Source of the DNA: Acidobacteria subdivision 2 bacterium RH1 MAG20
GTDB lineage: Bacteria; Acidobacteriota; Terriglobia; Terriglobales; Acidobacteriaceae
Direction: 5' to 3'
NCBI GenBank assembly: GCA_002197545.1
Contig: NFUO01000749.1
Span: 1 to 64,000 of the forward strand
Length of the DNA stretch: 64,000 nucleotides
This document shows, one piece after another, positions 8,784-18,407 of the stretch. The notes under the pieces are model-generated. The model searched no databases and had not been told where the DNA came from. It saw nothing but the letters and a program-made list of their open reading frames with translations. Both the position numbers and the translations under genes were made by a program. The first letter of the stretch is position 1. The number at the start of each line of letters is the position of its first letter.

Positions 8784-9338
8784 TTACAGCTTTGGCAGAA
8801 CGATTCCCTGTTGGTTCTGATACTTCCCTTTGCGGTCCGCATAGCTGATCTCGCACACCTCATCGGACTGGAAGAAAAGAATCTGGCACAACCCTTCATT
8901 GGCATAAATCCGGGCCGGTAGAGGGGTCGTGTTCGAAATCTCAAGCGTCACATATCCCTCCCATTCCGGCTCAAACGGAGTGACATTCACGATAATGCCG
9001 CACCGGGCATAGGTTGATTTCCCCACGCAGATCGTCAGCACATCCCGTGGAATCTTGAAATATTCAATCGACCGCGCCAGCGCAAACGAGTTCGGCGGCA
9101 CAATGACACTGTCCGACTGCACTGTCACAAACGACCGCTCATCAAACGCCTTTGGGTCGATAATCGCACTATTTACATTGGTAAATATCTTGAACTCGTC
9201 CGAAACCCGCAGATCGTATCCGTAGGACGACAACCCATACGAAATCACGCCTTCCCTGACCTGCTTTTCGCTAAACGGAGAAATCATGTCGTGCTCAATC
9301 GCCTGCTGGCGAATCCAGCGGTCGCTTTTAATGGCCAC
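8784..9338 (-). CDS. dcd: dCTP deaminase
   Basis: A 184-residue enzyme converting dCTP to dUTP in pyrimidine nucleotide synthesis. It carries the family core: [33 protein letters not shown], the active-site block [31 protein letters not shown] and the C-terminal dNTP-binding tail with [14 protein letters not shown]. Length is normal for a trimeric Dcd. No dut gene is nearby. The regulator downstream is 83 bases away and may be read from the same transcript. Confidence 0.95.
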   Translation of the reverse strand: MAIKSDRWIRQQAIEHDMISPFSEKQVREGVISYGLSSYGYDLRVSDEFKIFTNVNSAIIDPKAFDERSFVTVQSDSVIVPPNSFALARSIEYFKIPRDVLTICVGKSTYARCGIIVNVTPFEPEWEGYVTLEISNTTPLPARIYANEGLCQILFFQSDEVCEISYADRKGKYQNQQGIVLPKL

Positions 9339-9467
9339 TCTAGTCTGCTTCCCTTCGTCTTCCTGTTCGAGTCTCTCTATGGATGCCTAACGGGCAAACA
9401 AGGGGCGGCAAGACCGTCCCTTTCCGTTGTCTCATTAGATTCTTCATCTTACGGTAGCGTTCTTACA

Positions 9468-9496
9468 TTGACAATCTCGTTTCGACTTTCTACTAT
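9468..9496 (+). promoter_or_regulatory. Consensus sigma-70 promoter of the HU-type gene
   Basis: TTGACA at 9468-9473 and TACTAT at 9491-9496 are separated by exactly 17 nt. Predicted transcription start is near 9503, giving an untranslated leader of about 59 nt before the ATG at 9562. It is among the best promoter matches in the window, consistent with an abundant nucleoid protein. Confidence 0.8.
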
Positions 9497-9561
9497 CACG
9501 TTACTAAACCCGGTCAGTAATGTGTTGATTTTAAATTACAGCCCAAGGACGGCGGCCCCAA

Positions 9562-9831
9562 ATGATTAAGCAAGATCTTATACAAAGGGTTGTTGAGCGT
9601 ACCGGCCTGCCAAGAACAAAAGCAGAGGCTGCTGTGGACGCCATCTTCGATAGCATGAAGCAAAACCTGATTGCCGGCGACCGCATTGAACTCCGCGGCT
9701 TCGGCGTCTTCACCGTGAAGCCGCGCAAAACCGGCATCGGCCGCAATCCGAGGACAGGCGCTGAAGTCACCATCGCTCCCGGCAAAGCCGTTCGCTTCAA
9801 GCCCGGCAAAGAACTTCATCTCTTGGAGTAG
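9562..9831 (+). CDS. HU/IHF-family DNA-binding protein
   Basis: An 89-residue nucleoid protein. It shows the N-terminal helix pair (IKQDLIQRVVERTGLPRTKAEAAVDAIF), the GDRIELRGFGVFTV beta region and the DNA-binding arm GIGRNPRTGAEVTI with the intercalating proline, ending in a basic F(K)PGKEL segment. It binds and bends DNA as a dimer. HU versus IHF subunit cannot be settled by eye. A Shine-Dalgarno (AAGGA) precedes the ATG. It converges with priA, separated by 27 bases. Confidence 0.92.
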   Translation: MIKQDLIQRVVERTGLPRTKAEAAVDAIFDSMKQNLIAGDRIELRGFGVFTVKPRKTGIGRNPRTGAEVTIAPGKAVRFKPGKELHLLE

Positions 9832-9858
9832 CCGCTCCGTCCTGCTGCTGACCGGACA

Positions 9859-12441
9859 TCACATCAGATGTACGGCGTCCACGTCGACCACAAGGTTTCG
9901 GCGCGAGATTCCTTGTGTTTCTGCGAATGCCAGCATGGCCCGCAGCGCCCCCCCGAATGCCTGTCTCCGCTCTGCCTTGAGCACGAAGTGGTAGCGATAA
10001 ATTCGCTTCAGCCGCACGATAGGTGCTGCCGCCGGCCCCAGCACGCGTATCTTATCTAGCCTCGTCTGCTGGAACCACCGCCCCAGCGCTGCCGACCACG
10101 CGGTAGCCTCCTCCAGCTTTTCGCTCTGAATCACCACGTTCGCCAACACCGCATACGGCGGATAGTGCATCCAGCGCCGATAGTTCATCTCCTTCGCCAC
10201 AAACCCCGGATAGTCGTGCTGCGCCGCAAACCCAATCGCATAATGGTCAGGGTGATACGTCTGCACCAACACCTTACCGCGCAGATCGCCGCGGCCTGCC
10301 CGGCCTGAAACCTGAGTCAGCAGTTGGAATACTCGCTCCGCGGCGCGAAAATCCGGCAGCCCCAGCGCAAAGTCCGCACCGACCACTCCCACCAGCGTTA
10401 CCCCATGAATGTCATGCCCCTTGGCGATCATCTGCGTGCCCACCAGCAGGTTGATCTCCCCCGCATGAAGCCGTGACAGCAGCCGCTCCATATCGCTGCG
10501 CCCCCGCACCGTATCGCGGTCCATACGCCCGATCCGTGCGGCGGGAAAGATCTCCTGTAACCGCTCCTCGCCCTGCTGCGACCCCGCACCCAGAAAATAA
10601 AGATGTTCACTCTCGCACTTCGGACAAACCTTGGGCACCCCGCGCCGATAGCCGCAATAATGGCACTCCAGCCGCTGCCCAGGCTGAGCAATCGCATCAT
10701 TACCGCTCACCGGCTTGTGGTAGGTCATTGAGATCGCGCAGTTCTCGCACTCAATCTTTTCGCCGCAGCTCCGGCACATCACTACGAACGAGTAGCCCCG
10801 CCGGTTCAGCAGAATGATCGACTGCTCGTTCCGATCCAGCGTGGCCTGCGTCTCTTCAATCAGCCTGCGCGAAAAAATCTGCTCCTGCCCCGTCTCCTTG
10901 AACTCCGTGCGCATGTCCACCAATTCCACCGCAGGCAGCGGACGGTCTGCCACGCGCTGCCGCATCTCTACCCGCACATACCTTCCCTTCTCCGCATTCG
11001 CCCAACTCTCGAGCGATGGCGTCGCCGAACCCAGCACCACCACGGCATCGTTGAACTTCGCCCGCATCACAGCGACATCGCGGCCGTGATAGCGCGGCGT
11101 CTCCTCCTGCTTGTAGCTCGAATCATGCTCCTCATCGACGATAATCAAGCCCAGCTTCACCATCGGCGCAAACACCGCCGACCGCGTCCCCACTACAATC
11201 CGCGCCTCGCCCCGGCGAATCCTGTGCCACTGCTCGGCCCGCTCATCCGGCGTCAACTGAGAGTGCAACAGCGCCACCTCACTGCCAAACGCCGCCACCA
11301 TCTGTCCCGTCATCGCCGGCGTCAGCCCGATCTCCGGCACCAGCAGCAACGCGGACTTCCCTGCATCGAGCGCCCGCCGCATCGCAGCAAAGTAAACCGA
11401 AGTTTTCCCCGACCCCGTCACTCCATACAGCAGATGCGGCGCAAACCCTCCCTTTGTCATCGCCGTCGCAATGGTCCCCAGTGCCTCCATCTGCGCCTCA
11501 TTCAAAACGTGCTCATGCGCGCTCTTCTTCCTCAACCGCACCTGACCTTTTTCTTTGTTATTCCGTAGCGCAGCGGAGGAATCTGCTTCTTCCTCCACCC
11601 CAACGCCTCCCATCCGGAACTCCTGCGGCGCCTCTTCAATCGTCACCAGTCCACGCTTCACAAGCGTCCCCAGCGTAGACTCCGGTACCGCGGCCAAAGT
11701 CTGCCGCAGATCCCGCACCCGCATCCGCCCACCGACGGCCGCAAGCTCCGTCATCACCACCAACTGGTTCTCATTCAACCGAAGCAGCCGCAACCCCTCC
11801 ACAGGCGCTGTTCCCTGTTCCCTGTTCCCTGTTCCCTGCAATACCGCAACCTTCTCCAGACGCCGGGCATCACGCTCCTCTGCCACCGCCTCGCGCCTCA
11901 GCCACTTCTTCCTGACCATTCCCTCCAGCAGAGCCTTATTCGCGCCCGTAGCTGATCGCAGCGCCGACATCTTCGCCTGCTCACCACCCTCCAGATAGTT
12001 CAACACCGAGTACTCGCGGTTCTGCTCCTCGGGCGACAGCTTCGACCGACGCGAAGATCCCTTCGCCGCCCCCTCATAAAGCACCTTCCGCCCAGCCTCG
12101 GCAATCCGGTAAACAAAATGCCGCTTTACCTCGGCCGCCAGCGGCAGCATCCCCCGCAATACCTCGCCGAGCGGAGCCACATAATATTGAGCAATCCACC
12201 CAGCCAGCCGCATCAACTCATCCGGCAGCAGGGCCGCATCATCCAGCACCTGCTGCACCGGTTTGATTTCAAAGCCATCCGCGGGCGCATCCTCATGCAC
12301 CCGAACCACAACCCCCATCAGCCGCTGTCCGCTGAACGGCACCAGCACCCGCGCCCCCACCACAGGAGCCGCACCATTCACCGCATAGGTAAAGGTCTGG
12401 TCCAGCGGAACCGGCAAAGCGACATCGCAAAACAGAGACAT
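9859..12441 (-). CDS. priA: Primosomal replication-restart helicase PriA
   Basis: An 860-residue superfamily 2 helicase that reloads the replisome at stalled forks. Seen: the N-terminal 3'-OH-binding domain (1-100), a winged-helix linker, Walker A GVTGSGKTS, Walker B DEEH, and the zinc module with CRSC, CENC, CHYC and CPKC pairs, then the helicase C lobe (GTQMIAKGHD). It is longer than E. coli PriA (732). Part of the excess is two low-complexity insertions between the N-terminal domain and the helicase core, around residues 202-211 and 286-296. Both are encoded by repeats found elsewhere in this window. The helicase motifs are intact, so the protein is probably functional. Confidence 0.95.
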   Translation of the reverse strand: MSLFCDVALPVPLDQTFTYAVNGAAPVVGARVLVPFSGQRLMGVVVRVHEDAPADGFEIKPVQQVLDDAALLPDELMRLAGWIAQYYVAPLGEVLRGMLPLAAEVKRHFVYRIAEAGRKVLYEGAAKGSSRRSKLSPEEQNREYSVLNYLEGGEQAKMSALRSATGANKALLEGMVRKKWLRREAVAEERDARRLEKVAVLQGTGNREQGTAPVEGLRLLRLNENQLVVMTELAAVGGRMRVRDLRQTLAAVPESTLGTLVKRGLVTIEEAPQEFRMGGVGVEEEADSSAALRNNKEKGQVRLRKKSAHEHVLNEAQMEALGTIATAMTKGGFAPHLLYGVTGSGKTSVYFAAMRRALDAGKSALLLVPEIGLTPAMTGQMVAAFGSEVALLHSQLTPDERAEQWHRIRRGEARIVVGTRSAVFAPMVKLGLIIVDEEHDSSYKQEETPRYHGRDVAVMRAKFNDAVVVLGSATPSLESWANAEKGRYVRVEMRQRVADRPLPAVELVDMRTEFKETGQEQIFSRRLIEETQATLDRNEQSIILLNRRGYSFVVMCRSCGEKIECENCAISMTYHKPVSGNDAIAQPGQRLECHYCGYRRGVPKVCPKCESEHLYFLGAGSQQGEERLQEIFPAARIGRMDRDTVRGRSDMERLLSRLHAGEINLLVGTQMIAKGHDIHGVTLVGVVGADFALGLPDFRAAERVFQLLTQVSGRAGRGDLRGKVLVQTYHPDHYAIGFAAQHDYPGFVAKEMNYRRWMHYPPYAVLANVVIQSEKLEEATAWSAALGRWFQQTRLDKIRVLGPAAAPIVRLKRIYRYHFVLKAERRQAFGGALRAMLAFAETQGISRRNLVVDVDAVHLM
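11555..11586. repeat. REP-like unit inside priA
   Basis: A 32-base unit (starting TTGTTATTCCG, ending GGAGGAATCTGC) matches the intergenic unit at 33278-33309 at 29 of 32 positions by eye. Within PriA it encodes ADSSAALRNNK at about residues 286-296, an insertion in the linker region. The frame is kept. Confidence 0.75.
11811..11838. repeat. Four tandem TTCCCTG heptamers inside priA
   Basis: Four perfect copies of TTCCCTG (11811-11817, 11818-11824, 11825-11831, 11832-11838). Read in priA they encode the segment QGTGNREQGT at about residues 202-211. The same heptamer, in the same frame, occurs in glyS at 34719-34746. Confidence 0.9.
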
Positions 12442-12488
12442 CCCTCCAGCTTAGCGGACACGGAAGAACTCCGCCGCTACGAGGGTGG

Positions 12489-13028
12489 CTACGAAGGCGT
12501 TGTGGCGCTGATCAGCAACAAAGTCACGCTCTCTTCCGTGATCCGTTTGTGCGGCGTCATTCTCGGGATCAACAGCATATCGCCCTTCTTAAGCTCGATC
12601 GCCTTGAACCCTTCCGAGTCAGGCGCGAGCCACTCTCCGGGCTTGATCTCGCGCGCATTCTTCGGCGTGCCGCCAACCTCGTAACGAGTCATCCCATCCA
12701 ACACCTGGAAGATATGGTCGCGATGCGCGTGGTATTCGAACTCCTTGCCACTCTTCCTCTCTTCTTGATTGATCGTCATCGTCACCGCGAGATTCTTCGC
12801 TGTGATGAGGTCCTTGGTGCCATGCGAGGCTTCGAGTTCATTCATCATGCCCTCGACCGCCGCCGCCGTAAACAATTGAACAGGCGCACGCTCTCCTGCC
12901 TCGGCGGACTGGCCTCCTTCGGGGGTAGAAGCCGACGCATGGAGCAGCGTATCAGTCAGTGGAAGAGCGACTGCGGCGGCGAGAGGCGCCGTCCAGAGGA
13001 AGTTGCGGCGAGTTTGTGCTTTGGCCAT
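12489..13028 (-). CDS. Tat-exported cupin-domain protein
   Basis: A 179-residue protein with a twin-arginine signal (MAKAQTRRNFLWTAPLAAAVALPL). A small cupin domain shows YHAHRDHIFQVLDG (metal-binding His residues), GEWLAPDSEG and LIPRMTPHKR. Cupins of this size bind a metal or small ligand; no specific reaction can be named. The ATG at 13028 places RR near the N-terminus; a start eight codons earlier is possible. No clear Shine-Dalgarno is seen for either. It may be co-transcribed with the FG-GAP gene 55 bases upstream. Confidence 0.72.
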   Translation of the reverse strand: MAKAQTRRNFLWTAPLAAAVALPLTDTLLHASASTPEGGQSAEAGERAPVQLFTAAAVEGMMNELEASHGTKDLITAKNLAVTMTINQEERKSGKEFEYHAHRDHIFQVLDGMTRYEVGGTPKNAREIKPGEWLAPDSEGFKAIELKKGDMLLIPRMTPHKRITEESVTLLLISATTPS

Positions 13029-13083
13029 GAAAAAGTGAAACATATCCAACATAGTTCACGCCACAGGCGAATGATATAAATCT

Positions 13084-14388
13084 TTAGCGCGGCCCATCCT
13101 CCTGCGGAACCTCTTGGCCTTCGCCGGGAAACGGCCATTTGCGCTCAATCGGCTGCTGCGCCTCACGCGTCGTCTTGGGAACATTTGTAGCAATCTTCAG
13201 ATTTTCCATAAAGTGCACGCCCAGCTTGCCCGCAGTTGCAAGGTCGATGTCGCCATCGTGGTCCAGATCTTCCGCAACGATCTGCGTCCCAATGCCCGCC
13301 GTGCCATTGACTGAAATCGCCGTCCGCGTGAAAGTGCCGGTCTTGCGATCAATCCGGTAAGCGTAGATGACCACCGGATCATACGACCCCGGATCGCCCC
13401 CCGAGTGGCCGCGATACCGCTTCCCGGTCACCAGCACAGGAACCCCGTTGCCATCGAGATCGACCAGCTTCAGCGCATGAGACTGCGAGAAGGATTCGTC
13501 GATCGTATGCCGCTTCCACACCCGATGAGCGGGAGTGCCTGTCTGCTCAAGCCAGTAAAGACCGTAGCTATGCCCCTGGCCGTAGATAATATCGAGCTTG
13601 CCATCATTGTTTACGTCGTAACCAAGAATCGGAAATCCGGCGTCCCCAAGTCTCCAGTCCTGATGCCACACCCATTTATCGTGGTCGGCATCAACATTCT
13701 GGAACCACCCATAAGGCGTCAGAATGTCCGCCTTGCCATCACCATCTACATCGGCAATCCCGATTCCATGGCCATCCTGCTCCTTGCCCCCAACATGATG
13801 GACCTTCGGTTGAGGCCCGGAGAAGTCAACCCAGATCACGCCCGAGTGGTTATAGTGTGCCAGCGCGACGTCGGGCTTGCCATCGCCGTTGATGTCAGCG
13901 AACGCGCCGCCTTCGGTGTCGTAGCTGTCGGTGATGAAATGCTTCTTCCACATCACTCCCGGTTTCTTCGGGTTCTCGTACCACCAAAGCCCGTTCGAGA
14001 TCCATCCCGTGGTAACGACATCGGGAGCGCCATCATGGTTCACATCAATCGTCCACTCCCCGCAGTCGGAGACAAACTCGTTATGAATCCCCACGGTGCG
14101 GTACTGATGCTGCTTCCAGTCGCCGCCATGAGCGCCCGGGTTCTCATACCAGTAAGCGCCGCTCAGCAGATCGTCAAAGCCATCGTTATTCATGTCGAGC
14201 GTGGTGATCCCTTCGGCATGATCTGTCCCCAGGCGATGCGCGAGAAAAGCGATGCGCGGCTTACCGTCGGGGCCATTGCCGGGAGTAGGCTTGCGAAACT
14301 CCGTGGCGTGGCTCGGGTCCTGCGCCTGAACGGCAACGCCAGCGCCAATGACGAGAAGAAAAGCGAGCGAAAAAGCAGTAATTCTCAT
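13084..14388 (-). CDS. Secreted FG-GAP/VCBS repeat protein
   Basis: A 434-residue exported protein with a signal peptide (MRITAFSLAFLLVIGAGVAVQAQ). It is built from repeats of the form DVNHDGAPDVV, DINGDGKPDVALAHY, DVDGDGKADILTPYG, DVNNDGKLDIIYGQG and DLDHDGDIDLAT, i.e. calcium-binding FG-GAP/VCBS units that form a seven-bladed propeller. Such proteins occur beside sugar-modifying enzymes in Acidobacteriota and Planctomycetota. The role is probably glycan binding or lysis, but no catalytic residues are recognisable. It lies 38 bases downstream of the Gfo/Idh/MocA gene and is likely in its operon. Confidence 0.85.
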   Translation of the reverse strand: MRITAFSLAFLLVIGAGVAVQAQDPSHATEFRKPTPGNGPDGKPRIAFLAHRLGTDHAEGITTLDMNNDGFDDLLSGAYWYENPGAHGGDWKQHQYRTVGIHNEFVSDCGEWTIDVNHDGAPDVVTTGWISNGLWWYENPKKPGVMWKKHFITDSYDTEGGAFADINGDGKPDVALAHYNHSGVIWVDFSGPQPKVHHVGGKEQDGHGIGIADVDGDGKADILTPYGWFQNVDADHDKWVWHQDWRLGDAGFPILGYDVNNDGKLDIIYGQGHSYGLYWLEQTGTPAHRVWKRHTIDESFSQSHALKLVDLDGNGVPVLVTGKRYRGHSGGDPGSYDPVVIYAYRIDRKTGTFTRTAISVNGTAGIGTQIVAEDLDHDGDIDLATAGKLGVHFMENLKIATNVPKTTREAQQPIERKWPFPGEGQEVPQEDGPR

Positions 14389-14426
14389 AAAAAGTTTGTA
14401 CCCAGACTTTCTCAATCAACCTGCAG

Positions 14427-15767
14427 TTACACCAGTTTCATGGTGGTCGGATTCCAATGGACTACATTTCCCTTTGTCATGCTGAGGTTGCTGAGCAGCG
14501 CGGCTCCAGCCGCGCGGAACCCGAACTCCGCATCTTCCACCACGGGCTTGCGCGTGCGCACTGACTCGAAGAAGTTGCGGAAGTGGTCATAGCTGTCGCT
14601 ATATCCGTCAGGCGCAACATACTTCTCATAGCCAACCGGGGGCACTCCCGTCGGGTGCTCCACGGGATACTTCTGCCGGTACTGCTCGATATACTGCCTC
14701 TGCATCGCGTCGGTAAATGTGCTGACGGTATATCCCGGCTCCTTCTCACGCGGCACGCGATTCACACTGACGCTATTGCCGGCAATCTCGATCGTTCCCT
14801 CCGAACCGGTAAAGAGCAGCCCTTCGCTCTCCTGGCCGCCATCGACAAAGTTGACGCGAAGGCTCAGATTGAAGCCCTCTGCATAATCAAACAGGGCCAG
14901 CATTACATCGGGTACATCGCGGCCGTCCTTCCAGAAGCGCAACCCGCCCGTAGCCATGGCCCGTGTAGGACCATGCGAGCCGGTAATAAAATGCGTTCCG
15001 CTAAACAAATGGACAAATAAATCTCCGGCGACCCCGCTCCCATAGGCCTTCCACTTGCGCCACTGAAAGAAGTGTTCCGCATTGAAAGGAATCTTTGGCG
15101 CTGTCCCTAGAAAGCGTGGCCAGTCGCATGTATCGGTGCTCGCATCCAGCGGAATGGAATAGTCCCACGCTCCGATGGCGGAGTTTCGGTCCCATCGAGC
15201 CGTCACCATGTTCAGTTGGCCGATTGCGCCGGAAGCAAGCAACTCCTTCGCCTTCGCATAAATGACGGAGCTTACCCGTTGACTGCCGATCTGGATGATG
15301 CGCTTCGTAGAACGCGCCGTCTCGATGATCTCCGGCCCATCCGCGTACAGATGAATCATCGGCTTTTCGCAATAGACGTCCTTGCCCGCCTTCATCGCGT
15401 CCACGGCAGCCTGTTTATGCCAGTGGTCCGGCGTGGCGATAAGCACGGCATCGACATCCTTCCGCACCAGAATCTCGCGGTAGTCGCGTGTCGTAAATAC
15501 ATCGTTGCCCCACAGCTCTTTGGCGTGCGCCAGACGGCCGTCATAGCAATCTGCCACCGCTACCAGCTTCACTCCAGGAACCTGAACGGCAGTCTTGGTG
15601 TCGCCTTGGCCCTGAATCCCCGCGCCGATCAGCGCAAGCTGGATATGGTCATTGGCTGCGATAGTTCTGCCCGCTTCTTGCGGCGCTTCCGCAAGCATGT
15701 GCAGACCCGATCCGGCAGCCGCAATGCCTGCCGCCTTAAGGAAAGTTCTACGATCCAGACTCGTCAT
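14427..15767 (-). CDS. Tat-exported Gfo/Idh/MocA-family oxidoreductase
   Basis: A 446-residue NAD(P)-dependent oxidoreductase with a Tat signal (MTSLDRRTFLKAAGIAAAGSG). The Rossmann fold reads LALIGAGIQGQGDTKTA, and the family signature CEKPMIH follows AVDAMKAGKDVY. The C-terminal half has the beta-sheet substrate domain. Export of an NAD-dependent enzyme implies a tightly bound cofactor, as in GFOR/Gfo6 or the secreted members involved in keto-sugar chemistry. The ATG at 15767 begins the Tat signal; AAGAGA lies upstream. The FG-GAP gene follows. The substrate is unknown, probably a sugar or cyclitol. Confidence 0.88.
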   Translation of the reverse strand: MTSLDRRTFLKAAGIAAAGSGLHMLAEAPQEAGRTIAANDHIQLALIGAGIQGQGDTKTAVQVPGVKLVAVADCYDGRLAHAKELWGNDVFTTRDYREILVRKDVDAVLIATPDHWHKQAAVDAMKAGKDVYCEKPMIHLYADGPEIIETARSTKRIIQIGSQRVSSVIYAKAKELLASGAIGQLNMVTARWDRNSAIGAWDYSIPLDASTDTCDWPRFLGTAPKIPFNAEHFFQWRKWKAYGSGVAGDLFVHLFSGTHFITGSHGPTRAMATGGLRFWKDGRDVPDVMLALFDYAEGFNLSLRVNFVDGGQESEGLLFTGSEGTIEIAGNSVSVNRVPREKEPGYTVSTFTDAMQRQYIEQYRQKYPVEHPTGVPPVGYEKYVAPDGYSDSYDHFRNFFESVRTRKPVVEDAEFGFRAAGAALLSNLSMTKGNVVHWNPTTMKLV

Positions 15768-15878
15768 AATAAGTTCGATCTCTTTTCGCAACGCAGAAAT
15801 AGTTTCTCAACTGACAGCAAAAAGTTATGTCATCCGGGCTGCGCTGTCCAGTGGCAGAGCAAACATTCCCCCATCACC

Positions 15879-15955
15879 TCAAAGAGCTAACCCACCATCG
15901 ATCACCATTTCGCCTGCCGCCATGAGCTGGCCTTTCCCTGGCCGCTGGAGAAAGC
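15879..15955 (-). pseudogene. Possible C-terminal remnant of a short-chain dehydrogenase
   Basis: On the minus strand a short reading frame ends in MAAGEMVIDGGLAL followed by TGA. This closely resembles the C-terminus of classical SDR enzymes (TG-x-E/M-VIDGG-x). Nothing upstream on that strand resembles an SDR, so it would be the relic of a mostly deleted gene. The match is short and could be chance. Confidence 0.35.
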
Positions 15956-16062
15956 TGAACTTGCAATTCCGGGTCGAGCCCCTTAAGCTCTTCAACCGGG
16001 TGCATTTCGGAGATTTTGCGTTCACCCAAAAGCTATCGAACTTCGCAGCGCGGAGGAGAACG

Positions 16063-16779
16063 ATTACAACCATACGACGGCGAGATTTTGTCAAAGCAAT
16101 CGTGGCAGTATCGGCGACTGCCAGAACAGCCCTGGGACAACAGGCAGCGGCGCCGGTAGCGCCCTCAACGCCTCCTCCCGTGCCGACAGCGCCTGGGCCT
16201 GTACCGTGGATGCGCGGGCTGATGGCAGTCAAGCCACTGCCCATGACTCCGCTCGTTCCGGACGCGGTAGCCGAGACCCATGCGAATTTCTTCAATCCTC
16301 AACAAATGGCAACGTTGCGGAGACTGAGTGAAACCCTCCTGCCGCCCCTCAAAGGCTACCCCGGGGCAACCGAGGCCGGAACGCCGGAGTTTCTCGATTT
16401 TCTGATCGGGGTCTCGCCCGCGGACCGTCAGCAGATGTATCAGTCCGGCCTCGACCGGCTGGACGCAGAGGCAAAGCAGCACTTCGGCGTGGCCTTTGCG
16501 GCAGTAGAGAAGGCGCAAGCAGATCAATTGCTCCGCCCCTGGCTGAAGACCTGGATGACCGATCATCCTCCAACTGAGCCTTACGCCCATTTCATCAACA
16601 TCGCGCACAGCGACATCCGCACCGCAACCATCAATTCGCAAGCCTGGAACAAAGCCGCCGGCGCAGCGGGACAAAAAGGCGAGGGCATGGGGCTGTACTG
16701 GTTTCCCATCGATCCCGATATCCATCGAGAAAGCCCCGCGTCGATCTGTCGCCCCACCCGTAATAAAGGATTTTCCTAA
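16063..16779 (+). CDS. Gluconate 2-dehydrogenase subunit 3-like protein, probable ATT start
   Basis: A 238-residue Tat-signal protein ([19 protein letters not shown]) with a subunit-3 (gamma) domain of membrane FAD dehydrogenases: [41 protein letters not shown], and [22 protein letters not shown]. The gamma subunit carries the Tat signal and escorts the folded GMC flavoprotein across the membrane. The GMC gene follows after two bases. No ATG or TTG is in frame near the Tat motif. A GGAGGAG at 16052-16058 sits just before ATT at 16063, which I take as the start. A GTG at 16000 with no Shine-Dalgarno is the alternative. Confidence 0.82.
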   Translation: MTTIRRRDFVKAIVAVSATARTALGQQAAAPVAPSTPPPVPTAPGPVPWMRGLMAVKPLPMTPLVPDAVAETHANFFNPQQMATLRRLSETLLPPLKGYPGATEAGTPEFLDFLIGVSPADRQQMYQSGLDRLDAEAKQHFGVAFAAVEKAQADQLLRPWLKTWMTDHPPTEPYAHFINIAHSDIRTATINSQAWNKAAGAAGQKGEGMGLYWFPIDPDIHRESPASICRPTRNKGFS

Positions 16780-16781
16780 CA

Positions 16782-18353
16782 ATGGCCGAAGAAATCGTCG
16801 ACGTTCTCATCATCGGGTCGGGCCACTCTGGCGGGATGGCCGCAAAGATCCTCACCGAAAAGGGCATCTCCTGCCTGATGCTCAACGCGGGCCCAGTCGC
16901 CGATGTCCACAAGGACACCGCGCCGAAGCCAGCCTATGCATTGCCTTTTCGCGGGTTCAAACAGCCGGGCCAACTGCCGCATGTCTTCCAGTCCAACGAG
17001 TTCAATGCGAACACCTGGGTCGATGAGCAGGAGGTGCCTTACACCTTCGATCCCAAACATCCCTACAACTGGGTGAGGGTACGGCTCTTCGGCGGCCGAT
17101 CGCTCTTCTGGTCGCGCCAGTCCTTCCGCCTCAGCGACTACGAGCTCAAGGGAAAATCCCATGATGGCTATGGCGATGACTGGCCCATCGGTCTCGCGGA
17201 CCTCGCTCCCTTCTACTCGCGGGTCGAGACCATCTTTCGCGTGCAGGGCCATACCGATGGGCTACCGCAGTATCCCGATGGAAATTTTGTTCCCGACAAC
17301 TCGCCATGGTCCGGCTGCATGCAGCGCTTTATCGCAGCAGGAAAGCGCGCCGGGATTCCCGTCTGCAAGCCGCGAAGTTCCCTCGGAGTCGATGGTCTGG
17401 CCAGCTCCGTCAATCTGCTGCTGCCCGACGCCTTCGCTACCGGCAAGCTGAGGGCGATCCCGAATGTAGTCGTTCGCGAACTGAGCGTGGACAAGAACAC
17501 CGGCCTCGTCAACGGAGCCCACTTCGTCGATCGGCTCTCGCGCCGCGAGATGTCGGTGAAGGCGCGCGTGGTCGTTCTCGCGGCGGGAACGCTCGAGAGC
17601 ACGCGCTTATTGCTTAACTCCAAACTGGCGAACTCCAGCGGCGTCATGGGCCACTATCTCATCGATCAGGTCTATGGACCAGGCATCACCTGTTCGGTGC
17701 CCGAGGCGCGCGACGGCCGATCCACGCCGGAGTTGATTGGCGGCGGCGCGCTCGTTCCCCGCTTTCGCAACCTCAACACCAAGTCGAAGAACTTTATCCG
17801 CGGCTACGCTCTCAACGTGCATAGCAGCCGTGGACCCATCGATCCGCGCAACTTCGCGGCCTACGGAGAGGAGTTGCAAAAGAAGCTCGATAGCTACAAC
17901 GGCAGCCTGTTCGCAACCGGAATCATGGGAGAGGTGTTGGCGCGCTACGAGAACCACGTCAGCATCGACAAGGACGTCGTCGATGCCTGGGACATTCCCG
18001 TGCTGCGCATTGACACAAAATACACGGACAACGAGTTCAACATGGCGCGCGATGCGGTCGATACCAGCATCGCGTTGGCAGAGGCCGCAGGCTTTGAAGT
18101 CCTCTCCAAAAACTACGATCCCAACCCTCCCGGCTATAGCATTCACGAACTGGGCACCTGCCGCATGGGTGACGATCCCAAAACCAGCGTGCTGAATCAG
18201 TGGTGCCAGAGTCACGATATTAAAAATCTGGTAGTGGTCGATGGCGCCAGCTTCGTCAGTGGGGGATGGCAAAATCCAACCATGACCATTGTGGCGCTGG
18301 CCATGCGTGCCTCCGAGCATCTGGCCGAACAGATGCGCCAGGGGAACGTCTAA
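16782..18353 (+). CDS. GMC-family FAD-dependent sugar dehydrogenase
   Basis: A 523-residue glucose-methanol-choline oxidoreductase. The FAD motif [12 protein letters not shown] is at 9-20, the middle carries [14 protein letters not shown], and the catalytic region has [12 protein letters not shown] (His near residue 455) and GWQNPTM (Asn). It has no signal peptide of its own. With the Tat-tagged subunit 3 immediately upstream it should be exported as a complex, as in gluconate/sorbitol dehydrogenases and LacA-type glucoside 3-dehydrogenases. Electrons would go to a cytochrome c not encoded here. The substrate is probably a sugar or glycoside. Confidence 0.9.
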   Translation: MAEEIVDVLIIGSGHSGGMAAKILTEKGISCLMLNAGPVADVHKDTAPKPAYALPFRGFKQPGQLPHVFQSNEFNANTWVDEQEVPYTFDPKHPYNWVRVRLFGGRSLFWSRQSFRLSDYELKGKSHDGYGDDWPIGLADLAPFYSRVETIFRVQGHTDGLPQYPDGNFVPDNSPWSGCMQRFIAAGKRAGIPVCKPRSSLGVDGLASSVNLLLPDAFATGKLRAIPNVVVRELSVDKNTGLVNGAHFVDRLSRREMSVKARVVVLAAGTLESTRLLLNSKLANSSGVMGHYLIDQVYGPGITCSVPEARDGRSTPELIGGGALVPRFRNLNTKSKNFIRGYALNVHSSRGPIDPRNFAAYGEELQKKLDSYNGSLFATGIMGEVLARYENHVSIDKDVVDAWDIPVLRIDTKYTDNEFNMARDAVDTSIALAEAAGFEVLSKNYDPNPPGYSIHELGTCRMGDDPKTSVLNQWCQSHDIKNLVVVDGASFVSGGWQNPTMTIVALAMRASEHLAEQMRQGNV

Positions 18354-18407
18354 CGCAATCTTTAACTCCAACAAACTGTTTTGCGACTTCAGGAAAGAGG
18401 TCTTACA

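Noticed and set aside
15652..16062. N-terminal extension of the dehydrogenase subunit 3 frame back to 15652
   Set aside because: It would run antisense into the Gfo/Idh/MocA gene and bury the Tat motif about 140 residues into the protein.
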